A DNA stretch of 64,000 nt from Rutpela maculata (lineage: Eukaryota > Arthropoda > Insecta > Coleoptera > Cerambycidae): NCBI GenBank assembly GCA_936432065.2, contig OW386289.2, positions 37,095,903-37,159,902 of the forward strand. Direction: 5' to 3'. Position numbers and translations under genes: made by a program. Shown here one piece after another: positions 1 through 11,575 of the stretch. How positions within the stretch are numbered: the first letter of the stretch is position 1; every line of letters begins with the position of its first letter. The notes under the pieces are model-generated. The model was not told the DNA's origin and ran no database searches. It worked only from the letters and a program-made list of their open reading frames with translations.

Positions 1-171
1 TTTTATTTTTGCGACACGATTTTTAGGACCGGAGATAATAGAGACACTAGCGAAAAATTTCAGTGTTGAAAAATAAATTGTTGAAATTTTATAAGAAGCA
101 ATGGACCGATTTAATCGAAACTTCTCATATACTTCAGTAAAATTAAATTAAAGTTGGACCAAACCCGGAAC

Positions 172-207
172 AAATTTGTAATAGACCCCCCCGTCTATTA
201 CAAATTT
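172..207. repeat. Perfect 15-bp hairpin with a C6 loop
   Basis: AAATTTGTAATAGAC (172-186) is followed by six C and then by its exact reverse complement (193-207). It overlaps the inner edge of the left inverted repeat and sits at the point where homology of nuclease-gene copy 1 begins. It may mark a truncation or rearrangement joint. Confidence 0.85.
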
Positions 208-1140
208 TCTCCTCAGAAACGTTGTGTGGCTCAATGTAAAGATATTGTTCATCAGTGTGTTTCATTTATTCGTTATCATTATGGTTTAAATTGTATTATT
301 ATTTTCGATGGCCATTCTAATGAAAGCACTTCCGTTAAATTTACAGAATATTATATTTAGCATCAGTGCCAAATAAAGATCAGTTAATTAAACTTCTAAC
401 ATCAAATTTCAATGAAAATAATATCACAGTCAAATGTGCGGATGCAGATGCTGATTATTTAATTGTAAAAGCTGCTATTGATTGCTCAGCTGATAGGTGT
501 TATAGTTGTTGGTCAAGATACAGACTTAATAACGTTACTTATTGAGCATTGCAAAACACAAAATGTATACATGATGAGACCCGGTGATTGAGGTAAATCT
601 GATAAAATACGTTCAGGACTAAGTGAAAATACAGTAAAAAATACTCTATTTGCACATGCCATATTCGGATGCGATACCACCTCTGCATTCTATAAAAATG
701 GCAAAAAAACAGTCTTTTCAGTTTTAGAAAATAATACTGAACTAAGTAACAGCCTATTAATTTCCAAAAGTTTTACTGAAGCAAATCAGCTTGTAGTAAT
801 TAGGGAAGAATTTATTTTAAGATGGTATGGCAGTAAAAAAATAATAGTTTAAATGATTACAGGTTCATTAGGAATAATTATATTTTTGCTAGGCAAAATA
901 TTTTCCAGCACTTCGATCTAACAGTTCTTCCGCCAACATCCGATGCCACTAAATATCATACTTAAAGAGTGTATTGGCAAATTCAAGTCTGGTTAGGCGA
1001 CGATCTTATTCGGTGGTTGCAAGAAAAATTGCAAACAGTGTTGAATATGTAAGAAATATAACTTTAAGTGCAGTACCAGCTGTGTAAATTGCATTGGACA
1101 GGACTGTGACAATGCGTCTGAGAATGAGGCTAGTTTTTAG
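208..1140 (+). pseudogene. FEN1/XPG-like PIN nuclease with CXC-like tail, copy 1 (decayed)
   Basis: I do not know a name for this gene. In order, interrupted by stops and frameshifts, I read: a PIN-fold stretch with IIIFDGHS (near 297-315); the acidic block ADADADYLIVKAA (near 439-477); VIVVGQDTDLITLLIEHC (near 500-553), the pattern that holds metal-binding aspartates in FEN1/XPG nucleases; FAHAIFGCDTTSAFYKNGKK (near 649-708); SLNDYRFIRNNY (near 850-885); LPPTSDATKYHT (near 928-963); and a Cys-rich end, CKKNCKQC then CSTSCVNCIGQDCDN, with TAG at 1138-1140. The same blocks occur at 6.3-6.7, 19.0-20.2 and 54.4-54.7 kb. The N-terminus is missing and part of the PIN domain, after the FDG block, is deleted. 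The layout matches uncharacterised predicted proteins I recall from invertebrate genomes. Nuclease activity is inferred from fold motifs only. Confidence 0.8.
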
Positions 1141-2146
1141 TTAAAGCTCGTATTTGAGAGTTTTTTATGCTTATTAATTTATTCATGCTTTTTAGAGAAT
1201 TTATAGTTTATTTATTCACTATTTATGAGTTCTGTTATTGTGTTTGTTGTTACGTTCTTTTGTTTTTAGAATGGATTTTATTTTACGAATGTATTACTTT
1301 AATTAATTAGTATTACCAGTAATAATTGTTGTTGCCTGTTGTTGCATTTTATGGTATTAAAATACAAGAATTATTCTTTTTTTATACAAATCTGTCATTT
1401 TGGCAACCATAACATTGCTAATATTTAACCGATTGCACATTAAAACTTAACTCTTTCTTTCTCAAAATTTTGTGTCATCCGTGCGGGCTATTACTGATTA
1501 AAAGAGAAAAGTGCCTAATTTCAACATGGCGGCGTATTTTTTCTTTATTTCTGCACGGCGGATTTTTTGGAATTTTCAGTCAGAGACTCCTGGATAGCCA
1601 TAGAATACAATCCTGAAGAAATCAGCTCGTTACAAATTTGTTCCGGGTCAAGTTTTAATTTTACTGTACTAATAGCACTTGTTATTATGCCTAGAATAAA
1701 TTAAAATAATAAACTGCTGCAGCCAGAGAATTCCTTATTCACCCAGTTTGATGCTTAATTTTACTCCACTAATATGCTTTATAATCGAGAATAAAATAAA
1801 CATTTCTCTGATAAAATTGACAAAATATTATATATTTTGTCAATTTTTTGGGAAAAGAAAAAAACGAGAGATTACCGAAAAGGTCAACAAATAGCGATTT
1901 TATACCTAATCATCTCACGTTTCATGGGTACTAATTTATTTGGTCATATGATCTAGTTTAAGGGACACTAATTTTGTCTCCATCTTGAGTGTCCTAAGTT
2001 TATAGAGCCAATATGTAACAAGTAAAATATCTTTTTTTTAAAACCCCTGACCATGTCCTATAATTATCTCGTAATATCATTTAAAGAAAACCAGATCGGT
2101 ATCGGTTGAAACATTAGACAGCTAAAAACCTTCTTGATAAACTAAT
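1141..2146. other. Non-coding AT-rich stretch with a diverged direct repeat
   Basis: No coding sequence recognised. The right inverted repeat of the first element lies at 1630-1666. About 50 bp at 1654-1705 (ending in AGAATAAATTAAA) is repeated imperfectly at 1754-1800 (ending in AGAATAAAATAAA). Confidence 0.5.
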
Positions 2147-2353
2147 TTTTCAAATAAATGAAAAACTAAGTTTTTCATGTAAATCCCTGCGCATTCGCCA
2201 AATTTGTGAATATGTTGGCAACAATAGTTATAACTCTCTATTGATGATGTGCAGCTTTTTCAAATAAATCAAAAACTAAGTGTTTAATTTAAATCACCAA
2301 ATTTGCGAACAAGCAGGTAATAATAATTGACTCTTTATTGAAGATATCCAGCT
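2147..2353. repeat. Two-unit tandem repeat, about 100 bp each
   Basis: Unit 1 (2147-2256) and unit 2 (2257-2353) both begin TTTTTCAAATAAAT, continue AAAAACTAAGT, share CCAAATTTG and end near CAGCT. They differ by substitutions and small gaps. No coding potential is seen. Confidence 0.7.
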
Positions 2354-2469
2354 CTCTGAATGTATGATGAAACATTACTAAACACCTTCTTAACAAAATA
2401 CTTCAAAATCGGATCACCTGTTGAAGATATATTGAGCACAAAACAGACACACAGAGAGACATACAAACA

Positions 2470-3360
2470 TACGCGTCAAAAAATTTTGAAAATTTACGTA
2501 ATTACTAATGTCAGTATGGCCAATTCAAAAAATATAATTACAAGCATTTAGCACTATCGCCTACCCGCAAGTCGATATCAACTTACTTATTTTAAATGGA
2601 AAACATGTAGCATACTCTATAACTAAACCCAACCGTTTCAGACATATTTGACATTTTATAAAAAATTTGACAGGTGTAACGGTTTGCAAAACCTTTACAA
2701 CTTTTTTGCTTTTTGGTATGCAGAAAGACCATAAGGTAAGTACGCTTTAGAGTTGAAAGAAATTCAATAATAATATACCAAGTACTCAGTTTTCTACGTT
2801 ACATTTTGTCTTCAACTTCAAACCGTGAAAACTTGTTTAAGGCAAATGGAACACCCTGTATTTTTTGCACTAAATTATGTAAAATTAAAATTCCCTTTTC
2901 CCATGTAGATATTGTAGGGGTATAACTTGAGACTTTTTGAATTATTTGCGATTTTCTTAGAAATTCAAGAATTCTTAGTAAAAATTTTATCAAATTATCC
3001 ATGCTTAGAAACAACCACTAATGTCAGTCATTCTCTTATGTCAAAAAATGCCACCACGTTGAAATTATACCCATGAAGACTTTAAACTGGTTTATTATTT
3101 ATGGATAGAGCAAATAATGTGTTACATGTACTTGATATTAGGTACTTTATTACATTAAGTATGCTACATGTTTTCGGCTCAGAATGTTTTGCTCTTTTCG
3201 AAAATTTCGAAATATATAGGGTGTTCCATTTAAAATAAGCAAGTTGGTATCGACTTCCGGTCCGGCATAAGCGGAAGTGCCAAATGTTTGTAATTATTTT
3301 CTTTGGATTGGCCATACTGCCATTAGTAATTTCCTAAATTTTCAAAATATTCTGGTGCGT
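2470..3360. mobile_element. Inverted-repeat (fold-back) element
   Basis: The left arm (about 2470-2616) is repeated inverted at about 3155-3360. Shared blocks include ATTACTAATG and TGGCCAAT, a stretch ending in TTATTTTAAATGGA, and AAAACATGTAGCATACT. The right arm has about 50 extra bases, including a GGGTGTTCCATTT junction. The 0.54-kb interior has no recognisable gene. Small open frames read through the arms (for example 3082-3315, minus) are by-products of the repeat. Confidence 0.7.
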
Positions 3361-3396
3361 ACTCGATCGATGCAGTTTCCGGTGGTACACACCCCA

Positions 3397-4135
3397 TATA
3401 CAGCTTGTCCTCCGATTGAGTTCGCTATAGGTGAAATGGACAAAAAATTTTCGATTTTTTTTTTCATATTTGGAGGTTCATCCCTGCTTATCTAAAAAGT
3501 AATTTTGGGTATAGTTTTGTTTTTTTTTTAAATCATGTAGGCCATGACAGTTAAGCAAAAACGAAATTCATGTTAGGTAAAGTACCTTTTCTGTAAAAGA
3601 TACATAAAAATGTCATTAAGGAAAGTTATTCAGATTAAAAAGTTATAGTCCTTTGCAAAATTTCAAGAACATACGCCTACTTTGATAATTTTGATTTTTT
3701 TCAATATAATTGCATTTTACGAAAAAAACAATAGTATGCCAGTTTACTGAAGTGTTTGATCTAGTACATAATGCAGCAAACACTTTAGTAAACCGGCAAC
3801 ATTTTTTTTTCGTAAAATGCAATTATATTAAAAAAAAATCAAAATCATCAAAGTAGGCGTATCTTCTTCGAGTTTTGCAAAGGATTATAACTTTTTAATC
3901 TGAATAACTTTCCTTAATGACATTTTGCTCTATCTTTTACAGAAAAGGTACTTTACCGAACATGAAATTCGTTTTTGTTTAACTGTCATGGCCTACATGA
4001 TTTTAAAAATAACTAAAGTACACCCAAAATGACTTTTTAGATAAGCAGGGGTGAACCTCCAAATATGAAAAAAAAAATCGAAATTTTTTTGTCCATTTCA
4101 CCTATAACGAACTCAATCGGAGGACACGCTGTATA
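3397..4135. mobile_element. Near-perfect 739-bp palindrome (fold-back MITE)
   Basis: The left half from TATACAGCTTGTCCTCC (3397) is mirrored by the right half ending at 4135 (GGAGGACACGCTGTATA). The arms run almost to the centre, where a stem lies near 3737-3797 with a loop of about 20 nt. A diverged piece of the same terminus is at 42,350. The ends resemble the TATACAGNNTGTCC class of insect MITEs, but no target duplication could be assigned. Confidence 0.85.
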
Positions 4136-4214
4136 TACTATACCTATACCTGACATTCTATAACACAAAAAGTGAAGAAAACTATCTGTTTTGTCATTTT
4201 TAGTTACTTTCCAC

Positions 4215-4480
4215 CGCGAATTGGTTTCTGAACAACTTTCCAAATGTCCGTCCGTTTTGCCTCCCCGTCCGTTACGTTTCTTGCAAATACGACAACTTAC
4301 GGAAGAAAGTTCGATTGTATTGTTTGGACAGTAAGTTACTGTTAGCCACAGGAAATTTTGAATAAAATCGATCAGTAAATAAAAAAAATTGTAAGTCATC
4401 AAAATTTAAAGAAATTGTTTTCTTAATTCTTACGATTAGTAATTGAATATAAATCTTGTGAAATATAATTTCTTATTATG
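4215..4480. repeat. Dispersed repeat, second copy at 58.8 kb
   Basis: This stretch (TTCTGAACAACTTT, ATGTCCG, CGTTTCTTG, TTTGGACAGTAA, AAAATCGATC) is repeated in the same orientation at about 58,800-59,060 with moderate divergence. No protein homology was recognised. One copy abuts the palindrome above; the other lies inside the 57.6-60.8-kb inverted-repeat element. Confidence 0.65.
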
Positions 4481-4837
4481 ATTTATTTATTTACATATTT
4501 CCTTAACATACAATTCATGTTAATATAATATCCAACAGTCGAAGTATTAATTTTAGTTGGGACACATTATATTATAGACGTTAACGCCTATGAAAGAAGC
4601 AAAGAGTGATGGTCTAGTGGCTACGCTTTAGACTCCAAATCTACTCACAGACAACTTCCACGTAACACACCTTTCCAAATACCTATCTTACCATCACCCC
4701 CTCTCACCGAGGACCCATAATAGGAACAGAATGTACACTTTCGCAACATTCATGGCAGGCATCTTTTCAAATTTTGACAAGGCTCATTATTTTAAACTGG
4801 TTTTTAGTAATTTTTGTCCAGTATGCACTTATTTATA

Positions 4838-5237
4838 CGCGGGAGCTAGGTGGCTTTTTTGACAAGGCATCGTTTTATGCACCATCGTTTTATGGATAGC
4901 GATTCACAAAATTGATTTCTGGTACATCGACGATCAAAGTTTAAAAATCATATTACCAGAAAGTGTGTAATGTCAAGAAGTGCAGCCAGAAAAGTCGAGG
5001 TTGTGTAAAAAAAGCCGTCTAGCTTTATCTAGCTCTTGCAGAGGGCTTGTGTTCTATGGGAACAATTTTTGAGCCGAACTAATTATTTTCTTAAGAAAAT
5101 CAACTTTTGTTTCTTTCTAATACTGTTATCTACTTGCCCAAATGCCTTGTACGCACAAAAAAAGTGAAATCATGAATCAACGCATAGAAAATACTTGTAA
5201 CGATGAGTTTCCAAAAAAGCCAACTAGCTCCCACGCT
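4838..5237. mobile_element. Short inverted-repeat element (MITE-like)
   Basis: GCGGGAGCTAGGTGGCTTTTTTG (about 23 bp at 4839) returns inverted at 5211-5237 with two or three differences. The roughly 350-bp interior is non-coding. No target duplication could be fixed. Confidence 0.6.
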
Positions 5238-6285
5238 ATTATTAATCACCACAGAACATAACAAATCAATCATTACAATTATCATGAGCCGCAAGGCAAT
5301 TCCAATAACAATGTGCTTAATCGTTCATCGGAGAGCACGATTAATATTAACGGCCAGATTTTAGTGTGGTAATTGCTATGCCTATCATCGGTCGCCCCAG
5401 GTGCTTCACGCCTCGTGCGAATGTAACGCCTGAGGTTAAAATTCATTCAAGTGTATACTGCAATGAAATACGAGTCAAGTATATCTGAAACGTAAAAATA
5501 TGAACAAACAATAAAATGTTTAAATGGTAAATGATAATAGTATTACTATTATTACTATTACTTACTGGTAATACACTGAAAAAAGTGCAAATAAAATTGC
5601 AGCCTCATTACATTAGAATTCATGGAATTTTACTGTTAGAATAATGTAATAAGAAATTTCTACAGACAAATACATGTAAAAATACATCCCACATGGAAAT
5701 AAACATAACTTTCGAATTTATTCCTGTCCTAGTGTGATTTTACGTCAATGTAATTATAGTGGTGTAAACGTAGACAAAAAAGAGGCATTGTTTCGGAATA
5801 ATTCGTAACTGCATAAAAATTCATAAAAACTTTTTACATGTGTTCTAAATAAGTTTAAGTTCAAAGTCTACCGGTTGGTATTGTACGCTAAATCTCTATT
5901 TGTTTATTAATAACAAAAAACTGCAAAATTAGTTGTTAAATGATGATGTCAGATTTGCAAAATTCAAAATGGCCGACCGAAACGTATTAAAGAATGCGAA
6001 ATTCGCCATAAAAATGAGCATTAATAGGTTTTCGGGTATGCTGATGACGAATCTGATGTCAAATTCATAAAAATTGTTTAGATAAATGTAAAATGTTTAA
6101 TATAAATAAATACAATGTACTATAAAAATAGTTTTATTATAAACTACAATGAAAGGATGTATTTTAACTATAATATATAATACATACGGTTTTTTTAATC
6201 AAGAATGTAATAAGAAAAAGACTATTTATGAATGATTTTTAAAAACAAACACGTTGAACGAAAAGGGCAGATAAAACTTTAGCAT
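5238..6285. other. Non-coding stretch, no gene recognised
   Basis: AT-rich sequence with a slightly GC-richer patch at 5290-5440. The block at 5945-6070 (AAAATGGCCGACC, GAATCTGATGTCAAA) resembles 62,555-62,640, so it is probably a repeat remnant. No open frame matches a known family. Confidence 0.4.
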
Positions 6286-6289
6286 TCTG

Positions 6290-6692
6290 AATCTCCTGAT
6301 TGTACTTGCTCCAGTCCGCCGCTTTCTTCGTGTAAGTCGTCGATGTCTTGCAGGGAGAACAATTTGTACAACTGTTGCCAATACATGCGGAGCATGCCAT
6401 AGTGCAAAAAAGACCAGATTTTCTACACCCACATGCTGATCCGCAACGTTTTTGCAGCTACAGAATATCATGTTAAGTATGTCGTCTGATGCAGGTCGTT
6501 GACTCATTGGTACAGGTACTAAATTATCATTGACTTTCTTCCAACCCCAGCTCTCTTTTACAGTGCTGCTCCAAGGCATCTTCTGTGGGTGGTAATGAAG
6601 ACAGCTTCACACTGTTTATTTTTCCGGAAGTACCTTTCACGAAGCAGTGATACCGAAATGAGTTTAAGTCAGCTACATTTTAAATAAAGAAC
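6290..6692 (-). pseudogene. FEN1-like nuclease/CXC gene, copy 3, C-terminal half
   Basis: Reading leftwards on the minus strand: NVADLNSFRYHCFVKGTSG (from about 6690), then KLSSLPPTEDALEQHCKR, then ESWGWKKVNDNLVPVPMSQR, then ILNMIFCSCKN. After a frame shift near 6450 follows a dense Cys-rich block with CGSACGCRKSGLFC and CSACIGNSCTNC. The LPPT, WGWK and Cys-rich blocks match copies 1, 2 and 4. Only the part downstream of the PIN domain remains; a stop upstream of NVADL and the frameshift show it is dead. I saw no inverted repeats around this copy, unlike copies 1, 2 and 4. Confidence 0.8.
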
Positions 6693-7219
6693 ACCACCAC
6701 GTGCACGTTAATTTTACGAGGCGACAAAATGCGCGGCAAAGTACAGCCAAGCAAACATAGCGAAGGAGCTACTTTCACGAATCTAGTTAAGAGCTAGATG
6801 GTGAACTTGCTAGTAGTAGTCAGGAATATGTTATCGCCCTTTATGTACACATTGATGAGTTAAAAAAAAATAAATATCGGTTGGAATTTGGTAGCTACTA
6901 GGTGTATCTTGTTGTATTCTTCTCGAATTTTTCAATAATTTACGAATTTTTTTTTAAATATTGATTCAATCAAATACATTAATTTCACACGATTGTTTAT
7001 CAACTTAAACGCGCCATAGTAGTCACCATTTATGCATGTGTAATATTTAGTAGAATTATTAGTTGTGGTAAACTTAATTTTTTATTTAAAACCTTCGCAA
7101 TTGTCCAAAAATCGTGTTTTTACCGATTTTTCGCCTTTTTTACTGTTTAATTGTTACTACGTTCAAAAAAAATAAAACCAAGAAATATTTTTCAAGATTA
7201 GTACCTTAGCTAACACCTC
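6693..7219. other. Non-coding stretch, no gene recognised
   Basis: AT-rich, no recognisable protein homology. It would hold the upstream part of nuclease copy 3, but I could not find the PIN-domain motifs here. Confidence 0.4.
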
Positions 7220-7615
7220 TATATATATATCCTGAACTCCTAGTTGGAGCATAGGGCCTCCGTAAAGACTCTCCATCGTGTCCTGTTTACAGCCATGGCT
7301 TTTACTTCTCTCCATGTTTTCCCCATTGAGCTGGCTTCATTGTCTACAGTCCTGCGCCAAGTGTTAGCTGGTCTGCCACGTCTGCGGGATTCTTGAGGAT
7401 TCCAGTCTAAAGCCTGTCTTGCGGTATTTTCGTGGTTTCGTCGCAAGATATGTCCTATCCATTTCCATTTCCTCGACTTCAGTTCAATGTAGATTGGCCG
7501 TTGGTCAGCCAAGCTCCAGAGGTCATGGTTTGATATTGTGTCTGGCCAGAAGATGCGCAATATTATTCTAAGGCATTTATTAATGAATGTTTGTAGACGA
7601 TGGATGCTTTCAAAT
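7220..7615 (-). pseudogene. LINE ORF2 C-terminal tail with (TA)n 3' end
   Basis: The minus-strand reading (about 7615 to 7240) gives ESIHRLQTFINKCLRIILR, then IFWPDTISNHDLW, then KWKWIGHILRR, then RRRGRPANTWRR and a terminal RWRVFTEALCSN before the stop. This is the conserved C-terminal tail that follows the reverse transcriptase in one group of non-LTR retrotransposons. The RT itself is absent, so the copy is 5'-truncated. A (TA)6 run at 7220-7231 just after the stop is a plausible 3' tail. It is an insertion remnant, not a host gene. Confidence 0.75.
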
Positions 7616-8516
7616 AAAAATGTATATATTTTTTTAAGTTATTACACTTTTAATAGTGTTAAATTTTCGAATTTTTTTCTTCTAAAACTTATAGTTCGAC
7701 TTATTCGTAAAAAATTAATATAAAAACGAGTATGTATCATAAAATAAATCATTGGGGCTTTTAGTACACATCTTTACCTTCAAATTGATCACTTATAAAG
7801 TGCCGATATCATGATATTAAGCTTTGATATTGACGATTGAAATTTGGTGTCAACAGCGTAAAACGTCTTTTTTCGGAAAGGTACTAAGTTTAAAGGTTTG
7901 AATTTCCTAAAATAACTTTTTTTAATTTTTTTGGCTGAATACATATTTTAGAGAATCCCTTTAAATGTGCTATCCAAGTATTTTTTTTTTCAATAAATTA
8001 ATAATTTTACAATGATTTTTACTAAATAATCGTTAATTCACGCAATGGTCCGCTTTCAAGCTACATATGTAATAATAAAGGTACATCATTTGGCTTTTGC
8101 AATCAAAAGTTATAGCCACTTACGTACAGCGCGCGCGCTACCGCAAGCCTATTCCAGCGTCAGCGGGCGGTCGGCGCAGCGTCACTTGGAACCTTAGTTA
8201 ACAAATTTCTACTCGCTCCAATTTAATGCGCAAAATACATGTCATATATGTTTCTTTCGTAAGTTCTTTCCCATTCTTTCGAATGGCGCTATCAGTTTTT
8301 TCGTACAAATAAAATTTAAAAAGTTATTCGCAAAAAAACCTTATTTTTGCACTTAAATTGTTAAATAAAAATAGGACACGTACACTTTTTTGCGGTAGAC
8401 TTTTCACTACGTTATTCTAGCATACTTGAAGAATATTGTTCACCAAAGTCTACCTGGTTACAAATTTTTCCGAAGTGAAAATCTTCGCTTACTCCACTAT
8501 TATCCACACTGAGTGC
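7616..8516. other. Non-coding stretch with a GC-rich island
   Basis: Mostly AT-rich. A GC-rich patch at 8128-8190 contains GCGCGCGC and GGGCGGTCGGCGCAGCG. No open frame of a known family. Probably an old repeat; function unknown. Confidence 0.35.
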
Positions 8517-10308
8517 AAAGGACACCGCACGTTTTATAGGTAAATTGATGCCTGTCAAATTTGATTAATTTTTTATACGTTGTAGTTCAACTGATTCTGA
8601 ACAATAAGTTACTCTAGCAAAACTTCAAATTATGGACAGTTTCTTCGATAGATGGCTCCAAAGACTGGACCTAGTGGACCTACTCCTCGATACTGCATCA
8701 ACAATTTCTCAAAACGCACTGCAGGTATTGAAATGATAATTGCTGGAAATGAATAACCGGACTATTGACCATTATTTAGTCTTAGATTAATATGCCTGAA
8801 CTTCCGGTTTTGCCGGAAGTGACGCCAAATCACGTTTTTCCAATGCACAACACTCGTTTACTTCAGTTAAATACATCACATATATAAGTAGCTTAGTTAA
8901 AATTCACTATCTTAGTAAATAAGTAAGTACATGCATTGACAAATAGTACAGGAATTACATATACAGATAACGGCAGCCAAGTACGTATACGTAACAGATT
9001 GAATGCGCAACAATACAAAGGAATTTAAATGGTGGTGGATCGATCGCATGCTAAAACCCGTCCCGCTGAACGTACTTGCCTACCGCTATCTGTATATGCA
9101 TTCCGATGACTTTTCTAAGTTTCAAAGTTGAGTCATTCTTATTATAAAACCTGACATGCCGTACGCAGGATTTATATTCTGCATGAATGCATTAATTTGA
9201 AATAAAGTTTTTTTGGTTCGATTTCTATTAATGAATGATTAAAATAAGTAAATATTTTAAATATACAGTGTGTCGCAGGATAGATGTAACAAGAAGTGTA
9301 ATATTTTTTTTTATAACAAAGTCTTACATTTGAGTATACAGTAAAATTAAATTGTGTGTGAAAATAGCGTACTGTTAATAAAAGATTTTAGCTAATACAT
9401 CTGTATCCTTTGAATATAAATAAAACAAAATCACTTAAGGGTATTGATATACCCTTGAATGTGATGAAATGCATTTCATTTATAATATCATTAGATAGGT
9501 TGTGTGCCATAGCTACCTTAACTAGTAATTTCATTTAATACAACATAATTAATTTAGAGTTAATACCAATAGCTAATACAAAATAATTAATTTAGAATAT
9601 CATCTATATTTAACTTATATACCTACATGTATCTAATTACCTAAGTATAGATCCCTACCTTCAGAATATATCCATCTCTTTAATGGACCAAAAATTTTGA
9701 AATTTTGGAATGGTATTTGGGAATTGAGTCCTGCTTGTTGTAAAACTAAAGTATACCAAAAATGACTTGATTTGGTGTTCTACAGGGTGTTTTATAAGCA
9801 AAGTTGTAAAAATCACCACTAATAAAGTACCTTTATTTTTCAAAATATGAAAAAATTCCATTAAAATAAGTTATTTAGAATGCAATTTTATACCTCTATA
9901 CCAAATTTCAGGAATATAAAATTTTTTTTTTGAAACTTCCCATTTTTTTCAATAAATTAGTATTTTATTTTGTACCATTCAATTAAAACTGCATAGAAAT
10001 TATTTTTTGTGAATTAATATTTAAAGTTATGTAGAAGCTAAAAGTAGGCTATGAGAAAAGCAGTGGATACACATTTACCATTTATTATTGACATATCTGT
10101 CAAACGTAGTCAATATTATCCTTAATTTCTGTTTCAAATTAACGAACCAAGCATAAAAAATTAAGTGAAAATGGTACTCACAGTGCGTGAAAAAATTTAT
10201 ATTGCGCAATGCTACGGAATTGGCGGTGAAAACTCGCTAAGAGAAGTGGTAAGCCAATTTAATTTGAAATTTCCAAACACTGCTTTGTCACGTACTTAGG
10301 CTATGAGA

Positions 10309-11575
10309 CAGAGATGGGTCAAGGAAACTTTCCAAAGGAAAGTTTCCAGGAAATTTTCGGAAGTTTCCGGAACGGAGTTTTGATAAAAATGAAAGTTTCC
10401 TTTAAAAATATTTGAATATTCCGAAAATTCCGGGAAAGTTTCCAAAACTTCGGGAAAGTTTCCTAATTTTTCACGAATATTTACAGTTGTTCTCATAAAT
10501 TTGAAATTGCCGCCACGATGATCTAACATAACCTCAAACGCCAGAAATCCAGTTTTAATTTGTTGATATTCTTTCGAAATTATCAAAAATTAATCGGATG
10601 TTTGATGACGTAGAGTTTAATATGGTCACCGCTCGGATTATTACTATTGGCACCGAATTTCTCGAATTTCGTGCTATTGGCTATGATCAAGGATGAGTTG
10701 ACAGACATATAAGTTACGTTTATTTGTTTACCAGCACTATTGCTTCTCGATGAATAATATGTTGTTATAGTGGATGGTTTAATTTATTTTGTACACAGAT
10801 AGAAATAAAGTTTTGAATCAAGTATATTTGTTTGATATATTACGCAAATAAATACTTTCTTCATATAAAACAAATAGTTTTGAATCAAACCTATTATTTC
10901 TCGCTACAAAAGTATTTGTCTTATATGAAGAAAATCCTTTATTTGCGTATATATGAAACAAATATTCTTGATTTAAAACATTATTTCTATCTGTGTATTA
11001 GTATTAATAATATTGATTGATTATTTTCTTGTTATTATTTTTTTAAGTGTTAAAATTTAAAATTAAATAAACATTTATTTATTATTTTATTTATTTGTTT
11101 TACACTTTTAATTCAATGTAACTATATAATATAAGATTTAGATGTTATTTCTGTCTTGCCTTCTACATTTCCGTTTCTGCACAAAATGGGAGTTGCATAT
11201 GACATTTACATAAATTTTTAATTTTATAATCCACATATTTATCACATTATTTAAATTATTTTATTTATATTTAATTATTTAATAATTCAAACAAAACGAA
11301 TTACTGGGTAACCACCCAATTTGCTCCATATTCTTCATATAGCAAAGGGGACATATAGCGAGTGTCATATAATATCAGTTATTTGGTAAAAGTCTGTAGA
11401 AGTAATGTAAATAATATATTTATATGCACTTATTTGGTATCAAAATGAAGCTCAGATCATCACGAATCAGATTTCACCATAAAATAAACTCTGAATATTT
11501 CCAATGGAAAGTTTCCAGGAAAGCTTCCTGGAAACTTTCGGAGTAATCAAAACTCCGGTAGTTTACCCATCTCTG
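10309..11575. mobile_element. Non-autonomous hAT element with 8-bp target duplication
   Basis: The 1267-bp insert begins CAGAGATGGGT and ends ACCCATCTCTG, an 11-bp perfect terminal inverted repeat of hAT type. It is flanked by the identical 8-bp CTATGAGA (10301-10308 and 11576-11583). Excising it restores the flow of the mariner transposase frame. Subterminal sequence is rich in GGAAAGTTTCC and GGAAACTTTCC repeats on both sides, probably transposase-binding sites. No hAT transposase is encoded inside. Confidence 0.93.
10793..10998. repeat. Palindrome inside the hAT element
   Basis: ACACAGATAGAAATAA at the left is mirrored by TTATTTCTATCTGTGT at the right; the arms are about 95 bp and near-perfect, meeting around 10,895. 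Small open frames over it (10832-11020) are by-products. Confidence 0.8.

Larger units (their letters stand above)
135..1666. mobile_element. Inverted-repeat-bounded element carrying nuclease-gene copy 1
   Basis: A roughly 40-bp imperfect inverted repeat closes this interval. The left copy is at 135-181 and the right copy, as reverse complement, at 1630-1666. Both contain CAGTAAAATTAAA and CGGAACAAATTTGTAA; the left has a few extra bases between them. The decayed FEN1-like/CXC gene lies between the repeats. No target-site duplication is evident, so calling it a transposable unit is inference from the repeats and from other copies of the same gene in inverted-repeat elements. Confidence 0.5.

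Noticed and set aside
4605..4640. TGGTCTAGTGG, a tRNA A-box match
   Set aside because: No B box or cloverleaf follows within 100 bp, so neither a tRNA gene nor a SINE can be supported.
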